In this document: in pieces, positions 34,034-41,501 of the stretch
Numbering within the stretch: the stretch's first letter is position 1
Layout: each line of letters begins with the position of its first letter
DNA from: Pseudomonas saxonica
Lineage (GTDB): Bacteria; Pseudomonadota; Gammaproteobacteria; Pseudomonadales; Pseudomonadaceae
NCBI RefSeq assembly: GCF_007858365.1
Contig: NZ_VFIO01000008.1
Coordinates: 175,328 to 239,327 of the forward strand
Length of the DNA stretch: 64,000 bases
Direction: 5' to 3'
Notes under the pieces: generated by a model
Database searches by the model: none
Told to the model about the DNA's origin: nothing
Seen by the model: the letters and a program-made list of their open reading frames with translations, nothing else
Position numbers and translations under genes: made by a program

Positions 34034-35434
34034 TTACAAAGGTTGGGTGTTCCAGCCCCCGCCCAGCGCTTTGTACATCGCGATGCTGGCCTGCAGTCGC
34101 GCCATACGCAGTTGTACGTGCTGGTCTTGGGCCGCATACAACACTCTTTGAGTCTCAAGCACGGTCAGCAACATCTCGGCCCCGGCCTTGTAGCGGCGCT
34201 CGGCAATGTCGAAAGCCTGCTGCGCTTGCTTGAGCTCTTCGTCTTGCCACTGCCGCTGTTGATCCAGACCTGTGGCGCTGTTCAGGGCTTTTTCGACGTC
34301 GGCAAAGGCACTGATGATGCTCGAACGGTAGGTTTGTAGCAGTTCCTGTTGCCGCGCCGTGGCTTTGTCACGCTCGGCACTGAGGCGACCGTTGTTGAAG
34401 ATCGGCCCGGCCAATCCCGCCGTCAGGTTATAAAACGGGCTGCGTAACACATCGCTGAGCCGGTCGGCTCCCGATCCCAGGCTGGCGCTTAATGTCAGGC
34501 TGGGCAACATGGCAGCGCGGGCGACGCTGACGTCCGCACGAGCCGCCGCCAGTTTGGCTTCGGCGCTGGCGATGTCAGGGCGCCGGGTGAGTAGCTCGCT
34601 GGGCACGCCGCTGCCAATATCGGGCCAGCGCAGCCGTGAGAAGGGGGTATCACTCGCAGCAAGGGTGTTAATCGGTTTGCCCAGTAATACCGCTAGGGTA
34701 ATGCGTGCATCTTGTGCCTGCTGTGCCATCAGCGGCAATTGACGTTGCTGTGCAGCCACCAGGCTTTTCTGTTGAGCCAGTTCCAGCGCTGTAGCAGAGC
34801 CTGCGTCATGGCGAGTTTGCACGACATGTAACACCCGCTGTGCATTGTTCAGGTTAAGCCGGGCGATACGCAGTTGTTCGTTGAGAGCAAGGGTTTGGAC
34901 ATAGCTGTTGGCGACGCTGCTGAGCAAGGTCAGCTCGACCGTGTCGCGATCATACTGACTGGCTTTGAGCGCTTGTTCGGCGCTGTCCCGGGCGGCGGCT
35001 TTGCCCCCCCAAAAATCCACTTCATAGCTGGCGGTCAAGTTGGCCTCAAAGTAATCCACCGCCTTGTTCTCATCCGTCGCATCCAGTTGGCTATAGCCTT
35101 TGCCACGCAACAATTTCTGACGATTGCCGCTAGCGTCCCATTTGACTTCGGGCATCAATGGCGCCCCGGCAATCACGGCGCTGGCTTGTGCTTGTTGCAC
35201 CCGTGCAACAGCTGCCGCCAGGTCGTAACTGCCGGTTTTGGCTTGAGCGATCAGTTGATCCAGCTCAGGGCTGCCAAATTGCTGCCACCATTGCTGGGTA
35301 CTTTGCTGGCGGCTCATCCCGTGAGCCATCTGCCAGGCAGGCGGTACGATCACAGGGTTATTGTCATGGGTGACCCCCGTGCTGCAAGCGCCCAGCAGCA
35401 TGCACAGGGACAACAGACTCAAAGACGGCTTCAT
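34034..35434 (-). CDS. opmQ: Outer-membrane efflux lipoprotein OpmQ
   Basis: A TolC-like outer-membrane factor of 466 residues, third component of the PvdR-PvdT-OpmQ pump that exports or recycles pyoverdine. A lipoprotein signal (LCMLLGAC, cysteine 17) is followed by the two OEP repeats, including YEVDFWGGKAAARDSAEQ, LLTRRPDIASAEAKLAAARA and SLTLSASLGSGAD. The start at 35434 is preferred because it places the lipobox properly; the open frame starts 13 codons earlier inside pvdT. It is the last gene of the pvdR-pvdT-opmQ transcript, 7 bases after the pvdT stop. Confidence 0.9.
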   Translation of the reverse strand: MKPSLSLLSLCMLLGACSTGVTHDNNPVIVPPAWQMAHGMSRQQSTQQWWQQFGSPELDQLIAQAKTGSYDLAAAVARVQQAQASAVIAGAPLMPEVKWDASGNRQKLLRGKGYSQLDATDENKAVDYFEANLTASYEVDFWGGKAAARDSAEQALKASQYDRDTVELTLLSSVANSYVQTLALNEQLRIARLNLNNAQRVLHVVQTRHDAGSATALELAQQKSLVAAQQRQLPLMAQQAQDARITLAVLLGKPINTLAASDTPFSRLRWPDIGSGVPSELLTRRPDIASAEAKLAAARADVSVARAAMLPSLTLSASLGSGADRLSDVLRSPFYNLTAGLAGPIFNNGRLSAERDKATARQQELLQTYRSSIISAFADVEKALNSATGLDQQRQWQDEELKQAQQAFDIAERRYKAGAEMLLTVLETQRVLYAAQDQHVQLRMARLQASIAMYKALGGGWNTQPL

Positions 35435-35441
35435 CAATCGT

Positions 35442-37409
35442 TTATTCACTGGTAAGGGCCGTGACCGGATCAAGCCGGGCAGCTTTGCGGGCCGGCATAA
35501 AGCCGAAAATGACGCCGGTCACCAGGGCACAAGCGAATGCGCCCAGCACGGCAACCCAGGAAAAGGCGACGGCAACATCGCACAGATACAGCACTGCGCC
35601 GACCACAAAGGCCAGGCCGATGCCGGCTGCGCCGCCCACGACCGAAAGCATCAGGGCTTCAGTCAGAAACTGGCGCAGGATGTCGCGCTGGCGGGCGCCG
35701 GTGGCCATGCGAATACCAATTTCACGGGTGCGCTCGCGTACGGTCATCAACATGATGTTCATGACACCGATACCACCGACCAACAGTGAGATCGCTGCAA
35801 TTGAGCCCAGCATCAATGACAGGGTGTTGCGCGTCTTGGCCTCGGCCTGAATCATCGCCGCGTTGTTGGTGATTTCAAAATCGCGCATGCCGTGGTGCAG
35901 TTTAAGCATCAGCTGTTCGATGGCCTTTTCGGTCTGATTGACCTTGCTGGCATCTGCCGCTGCGATCACTACGTATTCCGGATTGTGCGTGCCAAACAGG
36001 CGCACGCTGGCGGCGGAGTAGGGCACCACGATGCGCGTGTCGCTGTCCGAGTCGCCTGAGCTGGCGCCTTTCTCGGCCAGAACCCCGACGACGCGAAACG
36101 GCACGTTTTCCAGCAGGATGTATTGGCCTATCGGGTTGGGCACATCCTTGAGTACTTTATCGCGCACCTTCTTTCCGATAACCGCGACAGCAGCGGCGGC
36201 ATCTTCGTCGGCCTGGGTAAAGAAACTGCCTTGCACCACAGGCCAGTTGAAGATGGCCGAGAAATCGATACCGTTGCCGCCGGTGTACATCGTGTGATCA
36301 ACATTGCCGTAACGCACGCCAATCTCTGCGCCATTGATGGGCATTATCATTTTTACTTGGGGCAAGGTCGACAGCGCAGCCACATCGCTCAGGGTGATGA
36401 TGCCCAGTGGTGCTCGTGGTCGAGGGGACATGCCGCTGAGGTAAATGATATTGGAACCGAACGCGCCCATTTCGGCCATTACCTGGCGCTTGCTGCCTTC
36501 ACCCACGGCCAGCATCACCACCACCGAGGCGACGCCAATGACAATGCCGAGCAGGGTCAGGGCGGTGCGAAAACGGTTGATCCACATGATTCTCCAGGCG
36601 GCATGCACTGCGTCCACCAATTCGCCTTTCCACGCGCCACGAGCTTCACTGCCCTCTTCGAGGCGCTTGCGCAGGTCGAGGGCTTGCAGCGCCTGCGGGT
36701 TGTCAGTGGGGGCCGGGTCGCCATTGGCGCTATCACTGATGACCTCGCCGTCGCGAACTTCGATGATGCGTTTGGCACGCGCTGCGACTTCGCGGTCATG
36801 GGTAATCAGAATCACCACATGGCCTTGGCTGGCCAGCTCATCAAGCAAGGTCATGACCTCGGCGCCGCTGTGGCTGTCGAGGGCGCCGGTGGGTTCGTCG
36901 GCGAGAATGATATGCCCGCCGTTCATCAAGGCGCGGGCGATGGACACCCGTTGTTGTTGGCCACCTGACAGTTGATGCGGGCGGTTGGCTGTGCGTTCGG
37001 CCAGACCTAGCCGGTCAAGCAGGGCGGCCGCGCGAGCGTGACGCTCGGCGGCGGGCATGCCGGCATAAATGGCAGGCATTTCGACGTTTTCCTGAGCTGA
37101 GGCCGAGGGGATCAGGTGATAACCCTGAAACACAAAGCCAAAGGCTTCGCGGCGCAACCAGGCCAACGCGTCGGAGTCGAGGTGGGCGACATCCTCGCCA
37201 GCAAATAAATAGCGGCCCGAGGTAGGCCGGTCCAGGCAGCCAAGAATATTCATCAACGTCGATTTGCCCGACCCTGAGGCGCCGACAATGGCCACAAACT
37301 CACCGGCATGGATCGACAGACTGACGCCTTTGAGCACATGAACTTCAGGCGTGTCGATGCCGCCGTAGACCTTGCGAATGTCTTGCAGGTCGATCAAGGG
37401 AGTAGGCAT
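35442..37409 (-). CDS. pvdT: MacB-like ABC efflux transporter PvdT
   Basis: A 655-residue fusion of an N-terminal ATPase and a C-terminal FtsX/MacB membrane domain. Walker A GASGSGKST (about 43-51), signature LSGGQQQRVSIARAL, Walker B IILADEPTGALD and VILITHDREVA are intact. One membrane helix near residue 280 precedes a large periplasmic loop, with three more helices after about residue 530 (LGSIAAISLLVGGIGVMNIM and following). It powers the pyoverdine efflux pump with PvdR and OpmQ. The start codon directly abuts the pvdR stop. Confidence 0.93.
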   Translation of the reverse strand: MPTPLIDLQDIRKVYGGIDTPEVHVLKGVSLSIHAGEFVAIVGASGSGKSTLMNILGCLDRPTSGRYLFAGEDVAHLDSDALAWLRREAFGFVFQGYHLIPSASAQENVEMPAIYAGMPAAERHARAAALLDRLGLAERTANRPHQLSGGQQQRVSIARALMNGGHIILADEPTGALDSHSGAEVMTLLDELASQGHVVILITHDREVAARAKRIIEVRDGEVISDSANGDPAPTDNPQALQALDLRKRLEEGSEARGAWKGELVDAVHAAWRIMWINRFRTALTLLGIVIGVASVVVMLAVGEGSKRQVMAEMGAFGSNIIYLSGMSPRPRAPLGIITLSDVAALSTLPQVKMIMPINGAEIGVRYGNVDHTMYTGGNGIDFSAIFNWPVVQGSFFTQADEDAAAAVAVIGKKVRDKVLKDVPNPIGQYILLENVPFRVVGVLAEKGASSGDSDSDTRIVVPYSAASVRLFGTHNPEYVVIAAADASKVNQTEKAIEQLMLKLHHGMRDFEITNNAAMIQAEAKTRNTLSLMLGSIAAISLLVGGIGVMNIMLMTVRERTREIGIRMATGARQRDILRQFLTEALMLSVVGGAAGIGLAFVVGAVLYLCDVAVAFSWVAVLGAFACALVTGVIFGFMPARKAARLDPVTALTSE

Positions 37410-38582
37410 TCAGCCTCCGTTGCCGGTGGCGGGGGCTATCAGCAGGTGATCGCCTTCATTCAACCCTTCAAGTATTTGCACGCGCAGGCGATCGCTGATG
37501 CCGGTGCGGATTTCTCGGGGTTCGATCTTGCCGTTTTTGGCGACGATATACGTGGTCTGGCGATCCCCTGTGGCAGTGCCCTGCAGCGCTACGATGGGGG
37601 CCAGCAGCACGTCTTTTGCCTGATCGGCGACGAAGAATACTTGGGTCGTCATTTCGGCCATCAGTGCCTGATCGGTGTTGTCCACGTCCAGCAGCACGGT
37701 GTAAAGCACCACGCGGGCGCTGCCGCTTTTGCCTGAGCTGGCGGGGCTGCCGCCGCCCTGGCTGGCTTCGTTGAGGGGCTTGGGTGGCACGGGCAGGATT
37801 TGCCGCACGGTGCTGTTCCAGCGGCGGCTGCCCCCACTCAAGGTGGTGAAGTAAGCCTGCATGCCGGGTTTGACGTGACCGATATCGGCCTCAGAAACCT
37901 CAGCCCAGACGGTCATGGGTGAGAGTTTGGCAATACGCAAGATCAGAGGCGTTTGTTGCTGTGCGTTGAGGGTTTGCCCTTCGCGCGCGTCAATGGCCAC
38001 GACGGTGCCTGACATCGGGGCAAAAATGCGGGTGTAGCCCAGCTCGGCTTCATCGCTGCGCAAACTGGCCTGTGCTTGACGGATCTGAGCCTGGAACATG
38101 TCGGTTCGGGCCTGTGTGGTGCGTACTTCGGCCAAGGCTATTTGAACGTCTTCATCGCGCGTGGCACCACCTTTGACAAGGTTTTGCTGGCGCTGATATT
38201 TCTGTTTGGCCAAGTCGTGCAGGGCGCGTTGTTCTTGCAACTGGGCCTTGAGGTTATCGATGGCATTGCGGCTGGCATCGAGTTTGGCCGTTTGCGTTGA
38301 CGGGTCGATCTCTACCAGTAACTGGCCTTCTTTGACCTCGGCGCCGACCTCGACATGAATTTTATGAATTTGCCCCGACGCCTGTGAACCTACGTCAACG
38401 TATTGCCGAGGTTGCAGGGTGCCAAGGGCCGTTACGCTGTTTTCAATGTCGCCACGGGTCACCGGCACCGTGTCGTACGCTTCGCGGCCGGGAGCCAGTA
38501 AAAGCCAGGCTACAAGGCTGGCAACCAACAGTAAAAACAGGCAAATGAGCAGCGCGCGGCGGGTCTGTCGGGGGCGTTTCAT
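37410..38582 (-). CDS. pvdR: Periplasmic adaptor protein PvdR
   Basis: A membrane-fusion (MacA/HlyD-type) adaptor of 390 residues. An N-terminal membrane helix at about 10-32 (leucine-rich, LLICLFLLLVASLVAWLLLA) is followed by the lipoyl half-motifs (GTLQPRQYVDVGSQASGQI and RIFAPMSGTVVAIDAREGQTL) flanking a coiled-coil hairpin (about 90-160), then a barrel domain. The ATG at 38582 is chosen over the longer frame since it gives the usual length and a normal signal-anchor. First gene of the efflux operon; its PvdS box is at 38691-38714. Confidence 0.91.
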   Translation of the reverse strand: MKRPRQTRRALLICLFLLLVASLVAWLLLAPGREAYDTVPVTRGDIENSVTALGTLQPRQYVDVGSQASGQIHKIHVEVGAEVKEGQLLVEIDPSTQTAKLDASRNAIDNLKAQLQEQRALHDLAKQKYQRQQNLVKGGATRDEDVQIALAEVRTTQARTDMFQAQIRQAQASLRSDEAELGYTRIFAPMSGTVVAIDAREGQTLNAQQQTPLILRIAKLSPMTVWAEVSEADIGHVKPGMQAYFTTLSGGSRRWNSTVRQILPVPPKPLNEASQGGGSPASSGKSGSARVVLYTVLLDVDNTDQALMAEMTTQVFFVADQAKDVLLAPIVALQGTATGDRQTTYIVAKNGKIEPREIRTGISDRLRVQILEGLNEGDHLLIAPATGNGG

Positions 38583-38690
38583 GCAGGGTTCCGGCCAAAA
38601 GGGATCGGCCCGTCGTTTAGCAGTTGAGCACTTAAAGCCCAAGAGACAACGTTGTCGACGCAGCGACAGACACGGGGAGCTGCTGAGTAA

Positions 38691-38714
38691 ACGAAGCGGT
38701 GCGCGAGGAATTTA
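38691..38714 (-). promoter_or_regulatory. Iron-starvation (PvdS) box of the pvdR-pvdT-opmQ operon
   Basis: On the minus strand: TAAAT (38714-38710), a 16-base spacer, then CGT (38693-38691). This is a perfect match to the spacing of the PvdS consensus. It leaves a leader of about 100 bases to the pvdR start. Confidence 0.78.
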
Positions 38715-38790
38715 CTGAGGGTCAGGCTGGGGGGTTACTGAATAATTCGTAAGTTTTTTCGGATGTTTTACGCCAAGAAAGTTAAATCTA

Positions 38791-38809
38791 TATGAGAATT
38801 ACTATAAAT
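38791..38809. promoter_or_regulatory. Candidate Fur box upstream of fpvI
   Basis: TATGAGAATTACTATAAAT matches the 19-base Fur consensus (in its AATGAGAAT orientation) at 14 of 19 positions. It lies about 95 bases before the fpvI ATG. Fur repression of fpvI is known in P. aeruginosa. Confidence 0.6.
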
Positions 38810-38903
38810 TACATCGGCAAAAGTGCCATCATCATGCCGCTATGCCAATTGGCCATGTTTCAGCGCTCATGGAAAGTTGCCGCAGTTATTGCGGCCAGGA
38901 GTC

Positions 38904-39386
38904 ATGTTGGAAAACTACTATCGCGAACTGGTCAGCGTGTTAAGCGCCAGGATGGGCAATGCTCATGCAGCCGAAGATGTGGTGCATGACGCGTACGTGC
39001 GAGTGCTGGAGCGTAGCGCCGATGACCCGATTGAGCAGCCTCGTGCTTTTTTGTATCGCACGGCCTTGAATCTGGTCATCGACGGTCACCGGCGCAATAC
39101 TTTGCGCCAAGTAGAACCTCTTGAGGTGCTGGATTGCGATGAACGGTTTTTCAGCCCTTCGCCCCACGCATCGATGGATCATGGTCAGCGCCTTGAAATG
39201 GTTCAGCGGGCCTTGGCAGAACTGCCGGTGGCGTGTCGAGAGAGTTTTTTGCTGCGCAAGCTGGAGGGCTTGTCACATCCCGAAATCGCTGAGCGCCTCG
39301 GGGTTTCGCGCAGTGTGGTTGAGAAGCACATCGTTAATGCCATGAAGCATTGCCGAAATCGTATTCGGCTGTGGGACAACGCCTAA
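38904..39386 (+). CDS. fpvI: ECF sigma factor FpvI
   Basis: A 160-residue iron-responsive extracytoplasmic-function sigma factor. Region 2 is at about 10-75 (AAEDVVHDAYVRVLE, PRAFLYRTALNLVIDGHRR) and region 4 at about 105-155 (LAELPVACRESFLLRKLEG, LSHPEIAERLGVSRSVVEKH). FpvI normally activates the ferripyoverdine receptor gene fpvA when released by FpvR. ATG 38904 follows CCAGGAG closely. Neighbours pvdR (divergent) and pvdA (downstream) support FpvI over other ECF factors, but neither fpvA nor an adjacent fpvR is present. Its stop codon lies inside the pvdA PvdS box. Confidence 0.86.
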   Translation: MLENYYRELVSVLSARMGNAHAAEDVVHDAYVRVLERSADDPIEQPRAFLYRTALNLVIDGHRRNTLRQVEPLEVLDCDERFFSPSPHASMDHGQRLEMVQRALAELPVACRESFLLRKLEGLSHPEIAERLGVSRSVVEKHIVNAMKHCRNRIRLWDNA

Positions 39387-39407
39387 ATTTCATTTCTGTA
39401 GCCTCGT
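39384..39407 (+). promoter_or_regulatory. Iron-starvation (PvdS) box of pvdA
   Basis: GCCTAAAT-N16-CGT, with TAAAT at 39384-39388 and CGT at 39405-39407. The first three bases of the box are the TAA stop codon of fpvI. It lies 97 bases before the pvdA ATG. Confidence 0.83.
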
Positions 39408-39503
39408 TCCTACTCAACAGGTGATCGGCTGCCCTGCTATAGAGCGGTCGTGTCATGGGCTTTTTCTTCCCTCTGTTGAGGGGCAATCCAGAGGACACTG
39501 AAA

Positions 39504-40841
39504 ATGACACAGGCAATCGCTTCGGCCGTCGTCCATGATCTGATCGGCATCGGTTTTGGACCTTCCAATCTGGCCTTGGCCATCGCCCTGGAAGAGCGCG
39601 GGCAAATCGAAGGTCCGTTGGACGTGCTGTTTTTAGACAAGCAGGCTGACTACCGCTGGCACGGCAATACACTGGTCACGCAAAGTGAGTTACAGATTTC
39701 TTTCCTCAAGGATCTGGTCACGCTGCGCAACCCGACCAGTCCGTATTCCTTCGTCAATTACCTGAAAGCTCACGGGCGTCTGGTTGATTTCATCAATCTG
39801 GGGACCTTTTACCCGTGTCGTATGGAATTCAATGATTACCTGCGTTGGGTGGCGTCGCACTTTGAGGCGCAAAGCCGCTACGGCGAAGAGGTCCTGGCCA
39901 TCGAGCCGGTGTTGCATCAGCAACAGGTTGAAGCTTTGCGCGTGATTTCCCGTGATACCCAAGGGTTGCAGCACGTTCGTACTACGCGTTCCGTGGTCGT
40001 CAGTGCCGGTGGTACGCCGCGCATTCCTGCGCCGTTCAAATCCTTCAAAGACGACAGCCGGGTCTTCCACCACTCGCAATACCTAGAACGCATGGCCAAG
40101 CAGCCGTGTGTGAGCGGCAAGCCCATGCGCATCGCGATCATTGGCGGCGGGCAGAGCGCTGCCGAAGCGTTTATCGATTTGAATGACAGCTTTCCATCTG
40201 CTCAGGTGGATCTGATCCTGCGTGGCTCGGCGCTTAAACCTGCTGATGACAGCCCGTTCGTGAATGAAGTGTTTTCACCGGAGTTCACCGACCTGGTCTT
40301 CGCACAGGACACGCTAGAGCGTGAGCGGCTGATCAACGAGTATCAGAGCACCAACTATTCGGTGGTCGACATTGATCTGATTGAGCGTATCTACGGCATT
40401 CTCTACCGTCAGAAAGTGTCGGGAATAGCACGTCATACGTTCCGCAGCCTCACCCGCATTGAACGTGCAGTGGCAGACGGGCAGGGCATCAAGTTGACTT
40501 TACGTAACACGGCCAACGGCGAGTCGGTCGAGCAGCACTACGACGCGGTGATACTGGCCACAGGCTACGAACGGCAAATGCACCGTCATCTGCTGGCCCC
40601 GCTGGCTGAATATTTGGGTGACTTTGAAGTGGACCGCGATTACCGCATTGTCACCGATCCGCGCTGCAAGGCCGGTATTTACATGCAGGGTTTCAGCCAG
40701 GCAAGCCATGGTCTGAGTGACACACTGTTGTCCGTGTTGCCGATTCGCGCCGAGGAAATTTCGGCATCACTGTATGCCGGCGACAAGAGCCGCAGCAAAC
40801 TTCTGGAAATGGCTGATCGTGCACTGGCCAATGTTGGCTGA
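39504..40841 (+). CDS. pvdA: L-ornithine N5-monooxygenase PvdA
   Basis: Flavin enzyme of 445 residues that hydroxylates ornithine using NADPH and oxygen, the first committed step for the hydroxamate groups of pyoverdine. The FAD motif DLIGIGFGPSNLALA (residues 12-26), the NADPH motif IAIIGGGQSAAEAF (about 211-224) and the C-terminal DAVILATGYE (about 345-354) are intact. It is the only biosynthetic gene for the peptide part in this window; the NRPS genes must be elsewhere. Transcribed from its own PvdS box. Confidence 0.96.
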   Translation: MTQAIASAVVHDLIGIGFGPSNLALAIALEERGQIEGPLDVLFLDKQADYRWHGNTLVTQSELQISFLKDLVTLRNPTSPYSFVNYLKAHGRLVDFINLGTFYPCRMEFNDYLRWVASHFEAQSRYGEEVLAIEPVLHQQQVEALRVISRDTQGLQHVRTTRSVVVSAGGTPRIPAPFKSFKDDSRVFHHSQYLERMAKQPCVSGKPMRIAIIGGGQSAAEAFIDLNDSFPSAQVDLILRGSALKPADDSPFVNEVFSPEFTDLVFAQDTLERERLINEYQSTNYSVVDIDLIERIYGILYRQKVSGIARHTFRSLTRIERAVADGQGIKLTLRNTANGESVEQHYDAVILATGYERQMHRHLLAPLAEYLGDFEVDRDYRIVTDPRCKAGIYMQGFSQASHGLSDTLLSVLPIRAEEISASLYAGDKSRSKLLEMADRALANVG

Positions 40842-40859
40842 ATCTGCAAATGCGCCCAT

Positions 40860-40883
40860 GAATGCCGGGTTTTTCCGGCATTC
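40860..40883 (+). terminator. Stem-loop after pvdA
   Basis: GAATGCCGG / CCGGCATTC with a GTTTTT loop, 18 bases after the pvdA stop. There is no T-run behind it, so it may protect the transcript rather than terminate it on its own. Confidence 0.5.
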
Positions 40884-41501
40884 CTGAGGTGAAACTGAAC
40901 GTTTCCTGAAGCCGCTTCTGAATCCTCAAGTCGGCGTCATTCTGCGGTTTACTCCCCGGAATGTCGGGCGTAAGCTGCCCACGTTTTAATCAATAGCGGA
41001 GTCCCTCAGTGGGTACCAGTTCGAGTGACAGTAGTGGGCCGGTTCTGACAACCGGCATCATCTCGGCAAGCTAACGCGCAGATTCCCCTGTCGTTTTCTT
41101 GCCAAACAGCGAGAAGCGGCATCCTGATCGGGTCACTGATGACCCGACCTTTGAAGTCCTCTCATCGATACTCAGAGCTGTGTGATTGCACCTGTGACAA
41201 GGGTGTGGTCGCAACAGAGCGCAGACGTGTGCCTTGCCTTAATGGCATTTGGCCCAGTGCTCGACTGTACCTGCTGTGGAACACCGCTGATGCAAATCGT
41301 CAGGGGAATGACTATGGGTCACACTTTCAAGCTAATCCGCCGCCGCCAACATCGTCCCGCCTTGCCGGGTGGCGTGCGATTGCCCATTGAACGCGGCCAG
41401 CCGGCTCGCACACGAGACTGATCACCATGAATGACGGCACAAGATTAAGGCCGCCTGCGTAAACCCTGAAGGGTGAGCGCAGGCGGCGCAGGAGAACCAT
41501 C
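40884..41501 (+). promoter_or_regulatory. Long structured leader region of mgtA
   Basis: No conventional gene fits this roughly 600-base gap. It holds three perfect hairpins: 41038-41056 (GCCGGTT / AACCGGC), 41128-41147 (TCGGGTCA / TGACCCGA, CTGA loop) and 41450-41487 (GCCGCCTGCG / CGCAGGCGGC with ACCC-TGAA-GGGT nested inside). The last one ends one base before the mgtA Shine-Dalgarno. A short ORF at 41314-41421 sits just upstream of it. In enterobacteria mgtA is controlled by its leader RNA and a proline-rich leader peptide; a comparable arrangement is inferred here. Confidence 0.5.
41314..41421 (+). CDS. Possible 35-aa arginine/proline leader peptide upstream of mgtA
   Basis: ATG 41314 follows AGGGG at 7 bases spacing. 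The predicted peptide is basic (nine arginines, including RRR at residues 9-11) with four prolines and no signal or membrane segment. The stop at 41419-41421 precedes the terminal leader hairpin by 28 bases, a distance suitable for ribosome-coupled control. The alternative is chance: the evidence is only the ribosome site, its location and composition. Confidence 0.4.
   Translation: MGHTFKLIRRRQHRPALPGGVRLPIERGQPARTRD

Noticed and set aside
41182..41421. 79-codon version of the mgtA leader ORF
   Set aside because: The upstream ATG has no Shine-Dalgarno and the extra residues look random; the start at 41314 is the better supported one.
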